Source of the DNA: Pseudomonadota bacterium
Lineage (GTDB): Bacteria; Pseudomonadota; Gammaproteobacteria; Burkholderiales; Burkholderiaceae_C
Length of the DNA stretch: 63,338 nt
Assembly (NCBI GenBank): GCA_030538605.1
Contig: JAUNTQ010000010.1
Span: forward strand, 1-63,338
Reading direction: 5' to 3'
The translations under genes were made by a program, and so were the position numbers. Positions 46,054 to 55,901 of this stretch are shown here, in pieces. Below the pieces are notes generated by a model that had not been told where the DNA came from, searched no databases, and saw only the letters and a list, made by a program, of their open reading frames with translations. Numbering within the stretch: the first letter of the stretch is position 1; each line of letters starts with the position of its first letter.

Positions 46054-46679
46054 TCGGGTCTTTTCCACAGCGCGCGCAGCGTGTCGAGCAGGATGCGCAC
46101 GTCGCCCGCCACGGTGTGGTGCGCGGCATAGGCCAGGTAATGGCGCTGCTTGATGGGCATGACCTGCTCCACATAGGCGCGCTCGGGGTCGGGCGCGGCG
46201 GCCAGCAGGCGCTCTTCGTCGCGAAAGGCAATGGCCGCGCGGTCGGTGATGCCGGGGCGCAGGCCGAGGATGGTGCGGCGCGCCTCGGGCGGATACAGCG
46301 CCATGTAGCGCGGCACCTCGGGCCGGGGGCCGACCAGGCTCATCTCGCCACGCAGCACGTTGATGAGCTGCGGCAGCTCGTCCAGCTTGGCGCGGCGCAG
46401 CCAGCGGCCCGCGCGGGTGATGCGCGCATCGCCCGCCGCCGTCACCTGCGAGCCGCTGCCGTCGTGCACGTGCATGGTGCGGAACTTGGCAATGCGAAAC
46501 AGCCGCCCGCCCTGCCCCACCCGCTCTTGCCTGAACAGCGCCGGCCCAGGCGAATCCAGCCGCACCCACAGCGCAATGCCCGCCAGCAGCGGTGCCAGCA
46601 GCAGCAGCGCAGGCATGCTGAGGGCCACGTCCATGGCGCGTTTGGCGGCGTCGCGGCGCTTGGTCAAGCGGCCCTCCAC
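46050..46679 (-). CDS. Undecaprenyl-phosphate sugar phosphotransferase (PglC type)
   Basis: A monotopic phosphoglycosyl transferase of 209 residues with one N-terminal re-entrant helix (MDVALSMPALLLLAPLLAGI), the catalytic region FRIAKFRTMH, RRAKLDELPQLINVLRGEMS and LVGPRPEVP. It starts the glycan by placing a sugar-phosphate on undecaprenyl phosphate. Its small size without a polytopic N-terminus matches PglC rather than WbaP. Overlaps neighbours on both sides. Confidence 0.9.
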
Positions 46680-47392
46680 GCATGCGAATTCGGCGCTGCA
46701 CGCCAGGCGTGCAGATGCACAGCGTGCTGCCGCGCCAGCGGCGAGAGCGCCACATCGGCGGCATACAGCACATCGTCCACCCCGCGCCCGAGCGCACCCA
46801 GGCGCGTGGCAGCAGAAAACGCGCTCAGCACACCAAAGTGCGCCGCAAAGTCGGCCTGCGGAAAGTCATCGGCGCGAAAGAAGCGCCAGCCATTGCGCCG
46901 CGCACCAAAGGGCGCGAGCAGCGGCTCCAGCGCCGTGCGCCCGTTGTCCAGCGACACCAGCCAGCCGCCGGGTGCCAGGTTTTCGCGCACCAGCCGCGCG
47001 ACCAGCGCATGCACATCAGCCAACTGCGAGCCATGCGTGCGAAACACGCCGCCCAGCACCGACTTCATCACGATCAAGTCCCAGCGCCCGTGCAGCGCGC
47101 GCACGTCGCGCTGCCCGTAGGTGATGCGCGCGCGGGTGTCGGCACTCAGCGTGTCGGCGTGCCAGCGCTCGATGGCTGCGCGCTGCGTGCTTTCAAAAAA
47201 AGAGCACTCCACCTGGGCCACATGCCCCAGCATGAGCGGCGCCAGCGACGAGCGCGGCCCCGCGCCCAGCTCCAGCCCGCGCGCGGCACACGGCACATCT
47301 GCTGCCAGATGCGCCCGCACAAACGCGCGCCAGGGCCGCGCCCAGGCGCGCGCGCTCCAGCCAAAGCAGCGCAGCTCGTGGGCCTCGGTCAT
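46664..47392 (-). CDS. Class I SAM-dependent methyltransferase
   Basis: The 242-residue protein has SAM motif [17 protein letters not shown], a motif II region ([20 protein letters not shown]), the segment [15 protein letters not shown] and a post-motif [15 protein letters not shown]. It may methylate a sugar of the polysaccharide. The C-terminus repeats [15 protein letters not shown], with the second copy in the region overlapping the next gene. Specific role unknown. Confidence 0.75.
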   Translation of the reverse strand: MTEAHELRCFGWSARAWARPWRAFVRAHLAADVPCAARGLELGAGPRSSLAPLMLGHVAQVECSFFESTQRAAIERWHADTLSADTRARITYGQRDVRALHGRWDLIVMKSVLGGVFRTHGSQLADVHALVARLVRENLAPGGWLVSLDNGRTALEPLLAPFGARRNGWRFFRADDFPQADFAAHFGVLSAFSAATRLGALGRGVDDVLYAADVALSPLARQHAVHLHAWRAAPNSHAWRAA

Positions 47393-48546
47393 CGCACAGC
47401 GGCACGCAGCGCGTCGATCACCCGCGTCTGCTCGTCGTCGCTCATCGCCGTGAACAGCGGCAGGCTCAACATGCGCTGGTACGCCGCGTCGGCCACCGGA
47501 AACTGCTCGGGCGTCAGCCCATAGCGATCACGCCAATACGGCTGGCGGTGCAGCGGCACGTAATGCACGCTGGTGCCAATGCCCGCGTCGGCCAGCGCCT
47601 GAATCACCTCGTCGCGCGTGGCGCGTGCGTCCTCTCGCAGGCGGACGACGAACAGGTGCCAGGCATGCGCGCCGCCCGGCGGCGCATCGGCGGGCAGCCG
47701 CAGCGGCAAATCGGCAAGTTCGCGCAAATAACGCGCGGCCAGTTGCTGGCGGCGCTGCACAAAGCCGCCCAGGCGCTGCAACTGCACGCGCCCCAGCGCT
47801 GCGGCCATGTCGGTCATGTTGTATTTGAAGCCGGGCGCGACGATCTCGTAATACCACGCGGGCGTGGTGCTGCTGAAGCGGTCAAACGCATCGCGGCTGA
47901 TGCCGTGCAGGCGCATCACCTTCATGCGTGCAGCCAGCGCCTCGTCCTTCGTCACCACCATGCCGCCCTCACCCGTGGTCATGGTCTTGTTGGCGTAAAA
48001 GCTGAACACCGTGGCGGCGCTTTCCAGCTGACCAACCAGCGCTCCTTGACAGGCAGTGGGCAGCGCGTGCGCCGCATCCTCGATCACCTGCAAACCATGC
48101 TTGCGGGCAATGGCGAAGATTGCCACCATGTCGCACGCCAGCCCGCCGTAATGCACCGGCAGGATCGCTTTTGTGCGCGGCGTGATGGCCGCCTCGATCA
48201 AGGCGGGGTCCATGTTGAGCGTGCGCGCATCCACATCCACCAGCCGCGCATCCGCCCCCAGATAGTGCGCCACCTCCACCGTGGCCGTGAACGTCAGCGT
48301 CGGCGCAATCACCTCGTCCCCCGGCCCCACGCCAATGGCCTCCAGCGCCAGATGCAAACCGGCGGTGGCCGAGTTGACGGCAACGGCCTGCACGCCGCCG
48401 CCCAGATACGCCGCGAACTCGCTTTCAAACGCCTTCGTCTGCGGCCCCGTCGTCACCCAGCCGCTGCGCATGGCACGCGCCACGGCGTCGATTTCAGCCT
48501 CGGTGATGTCGGGGCGGGCGAAGGGGAGGAAGGCCGGTGTCTTCAT
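47389..48546 (-). CDS. DegT/DnrJ/EryC1/StrS aminotransferase
   Basis: The PLP enzyme (385 residues from the ATG at 48546) makes amino sugars from 4-keto nucleotide sugars. Motifs: [49 protein letters not shown], and the PLP Lys in [16 protein letters not shown]. With the 4,6-dehydratase and the PglC-like transferase it suggests synthesis of a bacillosamine-type amino sugar. The stop overlaps the methyltransferase start. Confidence 0.92.
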   Translation of the reverse strand: MKTPAFLPFARPDITEAEIDAVARAMRSGWVTTGPQTKAFESEFAAYLGGGVQAVAVNSATAGLHLALEAIGVGPGDEVIAPTLTFTATVEVAHYLGADARLVDVDARTLNMDPALIEAAITPRTKAILPVHYGGLACDMVAIFAIARKHGLQVIEDAAHALPTACQGALVGQLESAATVFSFYANKTMTTGEGGMVVTKDEALAARMKVMRLHGISRDAFDRFSSTTPAWYYEIVAPGFKYNMTDMAAALGRVQLQRLGGFVQRRQQLAARYLRELADLPLRLPADAPPGGAHAWHLFVVRLREDARATRDEVIQALADAGIGTSVHYVPLHRQPYWRDRYGLTPEQFPVADAAYQRMLSLPLFTAMSDDEQTRVIDALRAAVR

Positions 48547-48589
48547 CAATTCAACATGGCGGCAAGCGCACATTCAGGCGCTTGGCCCC

Positions 48590-48781
48590 TCAACCCTTGA
48601 TGCGCTTGACCAGCGCCGCGCTGGTGAGCAAGTCAAGCTGCGCCTCCAGCCGTATCACGCGGGCCGTGAGGTCTTCGATTTTCTGCTGCTGCTGCTTCAT
48701 GGCATCGGCCTGGCGGTTCACCTTGTCCTCCAGCTTGATCATGGCGGTGAGGGCCGACCACACCCTGTCGGTCACGCCCAT
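48590..48781 (-). CDS. Small coiled-coil protein of unknown function
   Basis: A 63-residue reading frame, MGVTDRVWSALTAMIKLEDK, then VNRQADAMKQQQQKIEDLTA and RVIRLEAQLDLLTSAALVKR. Heptad spacing of I/L/V from about residue 15 suggests a short coiled coil. It starts one base after the stop of the RHH-like gene (TGAGATG), so the two are coupled. I recognise no family. The pair interrupts the polysaccharide operon. Confidence 0.6.
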   Translation of the reverse strand: MGVTDRVWSALTAMIKLEDKVNRQADAMKQQQQKIEDLTARVIRLEAQLDLLTSAALVKRIKG

Positions 48782-48782
48782 C

Positions 48783-49085
48783 TCAAGCCGCCTTGCGCTG
48801 TGCGGGGGTCTTGGCCGCTTGCGCCTCCATCCGGGCGATGCGGCGGTTGCTGGCCTCGATGAAGTCGAGCGCATCGTCGATGGCTGCACCCGCGCGCTCG
48901 GCAGCCTGCCGGGCGGCGTCGGCCAGCGCGGCCAGCTCGGCGTCGGTGGCCTGGCTGTCGTAGGCAAAGGCGGCACGGCGCATCAACTCCGACATGGGCA
49001 AATCCAGCTTGCGCGCCTTGGCAGCGATGGCGCGCTTGTCTTGCGGCGTGGCCTGCACCACGATGCGTTCAATGGCGGCGGTCAT
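48783..49085 (-). CDS. Ribbon-helix-helix-like small protein
   Basis: The 100-residue protein starts at the ATG at 49085: MTAAIERIVVQATPQDKRAI, AAKARKLDLPMSELMRRAAF. The beta-strand then helix-helix layout (IERIVVQATPQDKRAIAAKA / MSELMRRAAFAY) is that of MobC-like or DUF1778-like RHH proteins. The C-terminal half is a charged helix. DNA binding is likely; the target is unknown. Could be an antitoxin with the coiled-coil protein as partner. Confidence 0.65.
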   Translation of the reverse strand: MTAAIERIVVQATPQDKRAIAAKARKLDLPMSELMRRAAFAYDSQATDAELAALADAARQAAERAGAAIDDALDFIEASNRRIARMEAQAAKTPAQRKAA

Positions 49086-49161
49086 GGGTGTTTTCCTTCC
49101 GATGGCACATATGGACATGGACATTGTATGTACATGGTTGAGAGCCGTCAAAGCGCGCACG

Positions 49162-50175
49162 CTACCTCGTCAGCCGCGTGGCGGCGGCGCCCGCGCCGCG
49201 CCGCAGGACCAGGTCGAGCAAGCCCTGCCACGTCCCCACGCCGTAGCCCAGGTGATACGCCGAGATGACGGCCGGCAGCCGCCACAGCAGCTTCGCATTG
49301 CCGCCGCCCGCCGCACCCAACGCTGCCGCGCCCACATAAAGCGCATACGCGCCCAGCAAGCCCAGCAGCGGCTGCGGCCACCACGGCGCCAGCAGCGCGC
49401 CGCCCGTCAACGCCGCCACAAACAACGCGGGCACGCCCTGCCGTAGCGAGCCCGCCTGCCCGTGCTTGCGCATGACGAAGGGTCGCCAATAGCCGTATTG
49501 CCTCTGTTGCGCGAACAGCTGCCTGAGCGCGCCGCGCGGCCGATACACGGAGCGGATGCGCGCGCTTTGCCACACGCGCCCACCGCCCTTGCGAATGCGC
49601 AGGTTGTGCTCGTCGTCCTGGTTGCGCACGAGCTGTTCGTCAAAGCCGCCGAAGCGCTCGAACGTGGCGCGCGGCCAGCAGCCCAGGTAGACGGTGTCGG
49701 CCTCGCCCTCATGCGCCACATCGCGCGAGCGCGCGCCGCCCACTACCCAGCGGCTCTGAAACGCCGCCGCAATGGCACGGCCCCAGCCGCCCTGCCCCTG
49801 GGCCACCCACGGCCCGCCCACGTTGTCGGCACCGGTGCGCGCCAGCGCGGCGATGCACTCGGCCACGTAGTCGGGCGCGAAGCGAGTGTGGATGTCAAAG
49901 CGCACGATGACGCTGCCGCGCGCCTGGCGCAATGCGGCGTTGAGGCCCGTGGAGACGATGCGGCCCGGGTTGTCGATAACGTGCAGGCGGGCGTCTTGCG
50001 CGGCGCGCGCGTGCAGGCGCTGGCGCGTGCCGTCGTCGCTCAGGCCGTCGGCCACGATGACTTCCATCTGCCAGCCGGGCGGCAGCTGTTGCGCCAGGGC
50101 CGAATCGCAAAACGCATCCACCGCCGCGCACTCGTTGCGGCAGGGGGCGATGACGCTGACGATGTGCCCGCTCAT
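49162..50175 (-). CDS. Family 2 glycosyltransferase, ExoA-like
   Basis: The 337-residue enzyme begins VSVIAPCRNECAAVDAFCDS and has DGLSDDGTRQRL (nucleotide site), FDIHTRFAPDYVAECIAALA (D-x-H in place of DXD) and a QDDEHNLRIRKGGG acceptor motif. The C-terminal third (about 240-320) is hydrophobic with two to three membrane segments, as in succinoglycan ExoA. I start at the ATG at 50175, which overlaps the next gene's stop. Confidence 0.87.
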   Translation of the reverse strand: MSGHIVSVIAPCRNECAAVDAFCDSALAQQLPPGWQMEVIVADGLSDDGTRQRLHARAAQDARLHVIDNPGRIVSTGLNAALRQARGSVIVRFDIHTRFAPDYVAECIAALARTGADNVGGPWVAQGQGGWGRAIAAAFQSRWVVGGARSRDVAHEGEADTVYLGCWPRATFERFGGFDEQLVRNQDDEHNLRIRKGGGRVWQSARIRSVYRPRGALRQLFAQQRQYGYWRPFVMRKHGQAGSLRQGVPALFVAALTGGALLAPWWPQPLLGLLGAYALYVGAAALGAAGGGNAKLLWRLPAVISAYHLGYGVGTWQGLLDLVLRRGAGAAATRLTR

Positions 50176-51257
50176 GCCCCGCTCCTCGCGGCGATGAGGC
50201 GGCGGTAGAGCTGGTCCGCCGCGTCCATCTGCACGCGCCGGTCGCCGTCTTGCGCGATGCGCTCGGCATTCAACGCGCCAGCCTGCGCGGCGCGCGCTTC
50301 GTCGTCCATCAACGCGGCCCATGCGCGCGCCAGTGCGTCGGCATCGCCTGCGGGCACGAGCAGGCGCGCATCGAGCCAGTCGCGGTTGGCAGGCAAGTGG
50401 CTGGCGATCACGGGCAGGCCGCAGGCCATGCTCTCCAGCACCGAGACGGAGGTAGCGTCGCTGTGCGGCACGCTGATGGACAGCTTGCAGCGCGCCAGCA
50501 CGGCGGCCATGCCCGCGTCGGGCAGGCGGCCATGAAAATGCACCGCATTTTGTAGCGACAAGTCTTGTGTCAACAAGCGCAATTCACTCTCCTGACTTCC
50601 GCCGCCCAGCAAGTGAAGCACGGCCTGCGGGTGCTGCGCGCGCACCTGCGCGAAGGCGCGCAGCACGGTGTCGATGGCGTAGTTCGGCTCCCAACTGCGC
50701 AGGCTCACCGTCTCGAAGCCGGGTTTGTCACACCAGGGTGCGGGGGCAAAGCGCGCGCGCTCCACGCCCCAGTGAATCAGCTCAGCACGCACGCCGGGGG
50801 CCAGCGCGCGTGCGGCGGCCAGCAGGTCGGGCGAGTCGCCCGTCACCACGTCGGCACGGCGCAGCGTCCAGGCGGTCAACAGGCGTTTGAGCGCGCTTTT
50901 GCGCGGGGTGAGCAGCAGGTCGCTGCCCCAGGCCGTCATCACCAGCGGGCAGCGCACGCGGCGCGCGGCGCGCGCGGCCAGATAACCATAAGAGGTGACG
51001 TAATGCGCATGCACCACATCGGGCTGCAAGGCCAGCAGCGCGCGCCGCGCCGCGCCCGCGCGCCACAGCCAGTCGCTTGACCGGCGCACGGGCTGCAACA
51101 CGGTTTGCGCCACGCCGTCCGTCACACCTTCAATGGGCGCAGGCCGCGCGGTGACAAGCGACACGCGCCAGCCGCGCGCAAGCATCTCGCGCGTCCAGCG
51201 CTGCACGTGCACGCTGCTGGCATCGCCCAGCAGGGCGAGGTGAGGCGTATGGCTCAT
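50172..51257 (-). CDS. Family 4 (GT-B) glycosyltransferase
   Basis: The 361-residue retaining glycosyltransferase has an N-terminal acceptor domain (HLALLGDASSVHVQRWTREM, DVVHAHYVTSYGYLAARAAR) and a C-terminal donor domain with SDATSVSVLESMACGLPVIA (E-x7-E motif) and LVPAGDADALARAW. It likely adds one sugar in the repeat unit. It overlaps the GT2 gene. The gap before the next upstream gene holds an inverted repeat. Confidence 0.88.
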   Translation of the reverse strand: MSHTPHLALLGDASSVHVQRWTREMLARGWRVSLVTARPAPIEGVTDGVAQTVLQPVRRSSDWLWRAGAARRALLALQPDVVHAHYVTSYGYLAARAARRVRCPLVMTAWGSDLLLTPRKSALKRLLTAWTLRRADVVTGDSPDLLAAARALAPGVRAELIHWGVERARFAPAPWCDKPGFETVSLRSWEPNYAIDTVLRAFAQVRAQHPQAVLHLLGGGSQESELRLLTQDLSLQNAVHFHGRLPDAGMAAVLARCKLSISVPHSDATSVSVLESMACGLPVIASHLPANRDWLDARLLVPAGDADALARAWAALMDDEARAAQAGALNAERIAQDGDRRVQMDAADQLYRRLIAARSGA

Positions 51258-51272
51258 GGCAGCGGGCAAAAC

Positions 51273-51433
51273 CTTTGAACGCAGAGGGTGCCAAGCTGGC
51301 GCAAAAATCGCAGAAAAGATTTCATTGCTTCAAAAAACAGAGCTTCTTGCGCTTGTAAAACAGGCGAAAAGTGCATTCTTCATCAAGAAAATTCTGCGTC
51401 TTTTGCGTCACCTTGGTGCCCTTTGCGTTCAAA
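51273..51433. repeat. Long inverted repeat of TTTGAACGCAGAGG type, copy T5
   Basis: TTTGAACGCAGAGGGTGCCA and the following GCGCAAAAATCGCAGAA pair with TTCTGCGTCTTTTGCG and CCTTGGTGCCCTTTGCGTTC-AAA across 160 bp. An AGCTTCTTGCGCTTG block like the R family lies in the loop. It separates the acyltransferase and GT4 genes within the polysaccharide operon and could reduce read-through there. Confidence 0.7.
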
Positions 51434-51454
51434 AAAATCACCCGCTCAATCCCC

Positions 51455-52003
51455 TCATTCGCCGCCACGCAGCCTGCGCAGCCACTGCTCGTCCGCCTCG
51501 CGCACATCGCCCACCACCTGCGCCGGGCTGCCCGCCAGCACGGCAAAGTCGGCAAACTGCCCGCGCACACGGCTGTGCGCGGCCACCAGCGTGCCGTGGC
51601 CCAGCGTGCTGCCGGCTTCGATGGTGCTGTGCGGGCCGATGAAGCAGCGCTCGCCAATGGCAATCGGCGCGCGGATCACGGCAGCGTCAAGTTCAGCGCC
51701 TGACAACTGCGCCGCCACGCGCACCGCGCGGTGCGTGCTGTGGCTGACGATGCTCACGAAGTTGGTCACCTGCGTGCCGCGCCCGATGCGCACGCCCGCG
51801 CTGGCTTCGATGAAGTTGAAGTGGCCGATGAACACGTCGTCGGCCAGTTGCAGGTGTTCTTCATGCTCGATCACGGCAGATGGCGAGATGCGCGTGCCCG
51901 CCAGCGCGCGGCCCGCGCTGCGCTCGCCAAACAGCATGCGAAAGAACAGCAGCCGCCACACGCGGCGGCGCAGGCGGTTGGCCCAGGCGCGCAGCGCGGT
52001 CAT
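51455..52003 (-). CDS. Left-handed beta-helix acyltransferase
   Basis: The 182-residue protein has a short basic N-terminal helix and then hexapeptide repeats (DDVFIGHFNFIEASAGVRIG, RGTQVTNFVSIVSHSTH, AIGERCFIGPHSTIEAGSTL, GHGTLVAAHSRVRG). LbH enzymes transfer acetyl groups to sugars; the catalytic His is probably in FIGHFN or SIVSHSTH. I start at the ATG at 52003, which overlaps the flippase stop. It could acetylate the amino sugar. Confidence 0.85.
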   Translation of the reverse strand: MTALRAWANRLRRRVWRLLFFRMLFGERSAGRALAGTRISPSAVIEHEEHLQLADDVFIGHFNFIEASAGVRIGRGTQVTNFVSIVSHSTHRAVRVAAQLSGAELDAAVIRAPIAIGERCFIGPHSTIEAGSTLGHGTLVAAHSRVRGQFADFAVLAGSPAQVVGDVREADEQWLRRLRGGE

Positions 52004-53256
52004 GCTGCGCGCTCCCGCGCCGGCACCTGCGGCCAGCGCGCCAGCCGCCAGAAGTACCAGCCGAAGTAAGGCACCATCACCGCCGACACGGCCCACGCCC
52101 CGCCTTGCAGCCCACCCAGGTGCAGCCCCACGGCCAGCGCCGCCACGAACAGCGCCTGCCCCACCAGCGCCAGCCGCAGCGCCCAGCGCTGCGCGTCCCA
52201 TGCCATGGTGACCACCGCCAGCGGCGACGCAACGAAGTGCGCGGCGATGTAGGGCGACAGCGCGCGCGCCAGCTCGCCCGCTTCGCGCCAGGCCGCGCCA
52301 AAAAAACATTCGAACAGCCACGGCCCGGCCAGCATCAGCACCGCCATCAAACCCAGCGCGGGCACGGCCATCAGCGCCATCACCTGCCGCACTGTGCGCT
52401 GCGCCTCGTCAGGCGAAGCCACCGCCAGGCGCGGGTAAAGCGCCTGCGACACGGCCTGGCCCACCAGCGTGGCGGGCGCTTTCAAATAGCGCAGCGCCAG
52501 CCCCCAGAAGCCCGCCGCCGCCTCGCCCGACCACGCTATCAGCAGCGTCACCGCCAGTGCGTCTTGCAGCATGCCCAAAAAGGCGTGCGGGGTGTTCAGC
52601 AGCGCAAAGTCCTGGTGCTGCCGCGCCACCGCACGCATGCGGGTACGCAGCGCAGGCGTGGCGGGCGGTGCCAGCGCGCGCCAGCCGCCTTGCGGCGCAG
52701 GCCGCAGCAGCCAGCCCACGGCCAGCAGCTGCGCGGCCATCGGCGCCAGCACCAGCACCCACGCGCCTTCGCGCCCCGCTGCCGCGCCCTGCCACAGCAG
52801 CCAGCCCAGCAGCACCTGCCCCAGCGCCGCGCCGCCGTACTGCGCCACACGGCTGAAGGCCAGCGCGTCAAAGCGCTGCGCGCGGTTGGCCCACAGCATC
52901 AGCACTTGCAACAAGCCGCTGCAAGCCATCGCCAGCGGCAGCAACGCGGGCAGCGGCAGCCAGCCCGCCGCATGCAGCGCCCAGGCCAGCGGCACGCTGA
53001 GCAGCACCGCGCCTGCCACCAGCCGCAGCGTCAGCGCCAGCAGCGCGGCGGCGTCAGCATCGTCCAGCGCCAGCGGCAGCGCCTGTTCAAGGCGCAGGCT
53101 GGCCGCCACGGCCAGCGCGGCGGCGATGGTGGTGAACTGGGTGAACAGGCCAAAAGCCTCGGGCGTGAACAGCCGCGCAATGGCCGGGCCCAGCAGCAGC
53201 GGCAGCAACTGCGCCAGCGCGCCGCCGGTCAGCAGGGTGAGCGTGGCGCGCAGCAT
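52000..53256 (-). CDS. Wzx-type polysaccharide flippase
   Basis: The 418-residue integral membrane protein has 12 or so hydrophobic helices and starts with RATLTLLTGGALAQLLPLLL, GPAIARLFTPEAFGLFTQFT, the beginning typical of MATE-superfamily oligosaccharide flippases. It should move the undecaprenyl-linked unit across the inner membrane. It is the first gene of the operon; the ATG at 53256 is chosen over a TTG two codons upstream. No Wzy polymerase or Wzz is visible in the cluster. Confidence 0.88.
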   Translation of the reverse strand: MLRATLTLLTGGALAQLLPLLLGPAIARLFTPEAFGLFTQFTTIAAALAVAASLRLEQALPLALDDADAAALLALTLRLVAGAVLLSVPLAWALHAAGWLPLPALLPLAMACSGLLQVLMLWANRAQRFDALAFSRVAQYGGAALGQVLLGWLLWQGAAAGREGAWVLVLAPMAAQLLAVGWLLRPAPQGGWRALAPPATPALRTRMRAVARQHQDFALLNTPHAFLGMLQDALAVTLLIAWSGEAAAGFWGLALRYLKAPATLVGQAVSQALYPRLAVASPDEAQRTVRQVMALMAVPALGLMAVLMLAGPWLFECFFGAAWREAGELARALSPYIAAHFVASPLAVVTMAWDAQRWALRLALVGQALFVAALAVGLHLGGLQGGAWAVSAVMVPYFGWYFWRLARWPQVPARERAA

Positions 53257-53301
53257 GGGCAAAAAGATGTGGCTGAACGCAAGAACAACCAGACGCCTCT
53301 T

Positions 53302-53405
53302 GCTCCCTCCCCCGCTGGGGGAGGGTTGGGGTGGGGGCCAACCACGGTGGATTCATCCAAGGTGGTAAGCCCCCATCCCAGCCTTCCCCCAGCGGGGGAA
53401 GGAGC
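53302..53405. repeat. GC-rich inverted repeat around CCCCCGCTGGGGG
   Basis: GCTCCCTCCCCCGCTGGGGG and CCCCCAGCGGGGGAAGGAGC form the outer arms of a 104-bp palindrome with GGTTGGGGTGGGGGC / GCCCCCATCCCAGCC inside. Repeats like this are widespread in proteobacterial intergenic DNA. It lies in the divergent gap between the flippase and lysS (53257-53638); the rest of the gap holds nothing I can name except the upstream sequence of lysS. Confidence 0.75.
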
Positions 53406-53638
53406 CAATAGCCGAAACATCCGTCGGCTTTGGTTTGTGGGATTGAGCATGGGTGCAGCAGAGGCAGGGTGACTTGAGCGGCGGGGGTCTAAGACCGACA
53501 CCAAGCGCCAGCGCCACGCACGGGCGAGGCGCGCCATGCCGCCTAAAATTGCTCTTTTCGCGTGAGCGCGGCCATTATCAGCGACGCCACTCGGCGCCCA
53601 CGCCCGCCCTTCCTCCCCACTTTTTCAGCCCTTCTACC

Positions 53639-55210
53639 GTGACCCAAACCCCGCCCCCCGCCGACCAGCCCCAGGACGAAAACAAGCTCATCGCCGAGCG
53701 CCGCGACAAGCTCAAAAGCCTGCGCGAAGGCGGCGTGGCCTTCCCCAACGACTTCAAGCCCAAAGACCGCGCGGCGCAGCTCCATCAAGCGCACGGGGCT
53801 ACTGAAAAAGAAGCATTCGAGGCCAGCGAGAAGGTGCCCGCCAGCGTGGCGGGCCGCATGATGCTCAAGCGCGTGATGGGCAAGGCCAGCTTTGCCACGC
53901 TGCAGGACGCCACCGGCCGCATGCAGATTTACGTCACCCGCGACGACGTGGGCGAAGACGTGTACGCCGCCTTCAAGCACTGGGATCTGGGCGACATCGT
54001 GGCGGCTGAAGGCCATCTGTTCAAGACCAAGACAGGCGAGCTGTCGATCCACGCCACCTCGATCCGCCTGCTCACCAAAAGCCTGCGCCCCCTGCCCGAC
54101 AAGTTCCACGGCATGCAGGATCAGGAGCTGAAATACCGCCAGCGCTATGTCGATCTGATCATGGACGAGGCCGCGCGCGCGCGCTTCGCCGCCCGCAGCG
54201 CCACGCTGTCGGCCATGCGCGCCTTCATGACCGACAGCGGCTTCATGGAGGTGGAAACGCCCATGCTCCACCCCATCCCCGGCGGTGCCAACGCCAAGCC
54301 CTTTGCCACGCACCACAACGCGCTCGACCAGCAGATGTTCTTGCGTATCGCGCCCGAGCTTTACTTGAAGCGCCTGATCGTCGGCGGCTTCGAGCGCGTG
54401 TTCGAGATCAACCGCAGCTTTCGCAACGAAGGCATCAGCGTGCGGCACAACCCCGAGTTCACCATGATGGAGTTCTACGCTGCGTACTGGAACTACCAGG
54501 ACCTGATGGGCTTCACCGAAGCGCTGCTGCAAGGCACCGCGCAAAAAGCCGTGGGCACGCAGCAGCTGTCCTACCAGGGCCGCGAAGTTGACCTGAGCCA
54601 GCCGTTCAAGCGCATGACCATCCGCGAAGCCATTCACGCCCACACCGACATCGGCGCGCACGTCGATGACGCGGCTGAACTCATCAGCCGCCTGAAAAAG
54701 CTGGGCCTGAGCGAAGCCAAAGACAAACTCAGCACGCGCAGCCTCGCCAGCCTGCAAGTGATGTACTTTGAAGAAGAGGTGGAGCAGCACCTGTGGGCAC
54801 CCACCTTCATCATGGAACACCCGACAGAAATCAGCCCGCTGGCACGCGCCAACGACGTGCGGCCTGAAGTGACCGAGCGCTTCGAGCTGTACATCACCGG
54901 CCGCGAAATGGCCAACGGCTTCAGCGAGCTGAACGACGCCGAAGACCAGGCCGCGCGCTTTGCCGCCCAGGCCACGGCCAAGGATTCGGGCGACGACGAA
55001 GCCATGTTCTACGACGCCGACTACGTGCGCGCCCTCGAATACGGCATGCCCCCCACCGGCGGCTGCGGTGTGGGCATCGACCGCTTCATGATGCTGCTGA
55101 CCGACTCGGCCAGCATCCGCGACGTGATCCTGTTCCCGGCGCTGCGGCACGAGGCGCTGCCGGGTGCCACCGCATCTGTTGGCGAGTCGGTCAAGGCCAC
55201 GCTGTCGTAG
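53639..55210 (+). CDS. lysS: Lysyl-tRNA synthetase, class II
   Basis: It charges tRNA-Lys. From the GTG at 53639 (TACCGTGACCCAAACC) it is 523 residues, with an OB-fold anticodon domain ([20 protein letters not shown]), class II motif 1, motif 2 ([20 protein letters not shown]) and motif 3 ([13 protein letters not shown]). The longer open frame upstream lacks homology. An [12 protein letters not shown] loop is also typical. Length is normal for bacterial LysS. Confidence 0.95.
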   Translation: MTQTPPPADQPQDENKLIAERRDKLKSLREGGVAFPNDFKPKDRAAQLHQAHGATEKEAFEASEKVPASVAGRMMLKRVMGKASFATLQDATGRMQIYVTRDDVGEDVYAAFKHWDLGDIVAAEGHLFKTKTGELSIHATSIRLLTKSLRPLPDKFHGMQDQELKYRQRYVDLIMDEAARARFAARSATLSAMRAFMTDSGFMEVETPMLHPIPGGANAKPFATHHNALDQQMFLRIAPELYLKRLIVGGFERVFEINRSFRNEGISVRHNPEFTMMEFYAAYWNYQDLMGFTEALLQGTAQKAVGTQQLSYQGREVDLSQPFKRMTIREAIHAHTDIGAHVDDAAELISRLKKLGLSEAKDKLSTRSLASLQVMYFEEEVEQHLWAPTFIMEHPTEISPLARANDVRPEVTERFELYITGREMANGFSELNDAEDQAARFAAQATAKDSGDDEAMFYDADYVRALEYGMPPTGGCGVGIDRFMMLLTDSASIRDVILFPALRHEALPGATASVGESVKATLS

Positions 55211-55247
55211 GCGCTTGCACGCGCACATCTTGGCGGTACTCTGCTTC

Positions 55248-55332
55248 GCAGGCTGGGTAGAGCAAAGCGAAACCCAGCAAACAGACCGGATTGAAAAACA
55301 AGCTGGGTTTCGCTTCGCTCTACCCAGCCTAC
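55248..55332. repeat. Dispersed GTAGGCTGGGTAGAGC palindrome, copy S3
   Basis: GGCTGGGTAGAGCAAAGCGA / AACCCAGC on the left pairs with GCTGGGTTTCGCTTCGCTCT / ACCCAGCC on the right. It lies between the lysS stop and the convergent parD gene, and probably replaces whatever followed parD. Confidence 0.85.
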
Positions 55333-55365
55333 AAGCCTGCGGCTGGCCCTCGCTGGCCGGGCAAC

Positions 55366-55587
55366 TCACCGCCTCTTGACGCGGGCGCGCAACGCGTCGA
55401 AGTACGCGGCATCGGCTTCGCCCACCACGAGTGTTGCACCGCCTGCCAGCAGCGCAGCGCGCAGTTGCTGACGGTGCTGCTCCTTTGAGAGGAGTTGGCG
55501 CATGTATTCGCTGCTGCTGCCGCAGCCTCGTTCAGACAGTTGTGCATCCACGAAGTCCTTCGCGGGCACGGGCAGGAAAATGCTCAT
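55366..55587 (-). CDS. ParD-type antitoxin without a partner
   Basis: The 73-residue RHH antitoxin reads MSIFLPVPAKDFVDAQLSER, GCGSSSEYMRQLLSKEQHRQ, ending DAAYFDALRARVKRR, a good match to the ParD family. A parE toxin normally follows directly downstream, but there only repeat S3 and lysS are found. It is therefore an orphan, possibly a relic or a regulator. I use the ATG at 55587 where homology begins. Confidence 0.8.
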   Translation of the reverse strand: MSIFLPVPAKDFVDAQLSERGCGSSSEYMRQLLSKEQHRQQLRAALLAGGATLVVGEADAAYFDALRARVKRR

Positions 55588-55633
55588 GGTGCGCATGCGT
55601 GTCATAGTAGCGGCGACTTGAAATTTAAAATAA

Positions 55634-55717
55634 AGTGAGCTGCTTGCGTAGGTTATAAAAGGATTTCATATGCTTTTATATATGAAATAAATATATATCA
55701 TGCGCAAGCAGCTCACT
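55634..55717. repeat. Dispersed AGCTGCTTGCG palindrome, copy R6
   Basis: AGTGAGCTGCTTGCG and CGCAAGCAGCTCACT are perfect outer arms; the core is very AT-rich. A T-run follows on both strands. It lies in the 314-bp gap between the divergent parD and P-type ATPase genes, together with a half copy of the T-type repeat (about 55724-55758). I see no gene there. Confidence 0.85.
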
Positions 55718-55901
55718 TTTTATATCTTCCTTTGCGTCCTTTGCGTTCGGCTGTTCCAGACACCACCGTCCCCACCAAGCTTGACGCGGATCAAGCCTTG
55801 CCACGATCGCGCCGTCTTGGCAGAACCCGTGGCGCGCCAGGCGGGTCAGCCTGTTCAAGAATCGCCTTGACACCCTGCCCATCACGTAAACACCCGCCGC
55901 C

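Noticed and set aside
53453..53638. N-terminal extension of lysS
   Set aside because: The frame is open but lacks homology and crosses the palindromic region; GTG at 53639 begins the LysS sequence.
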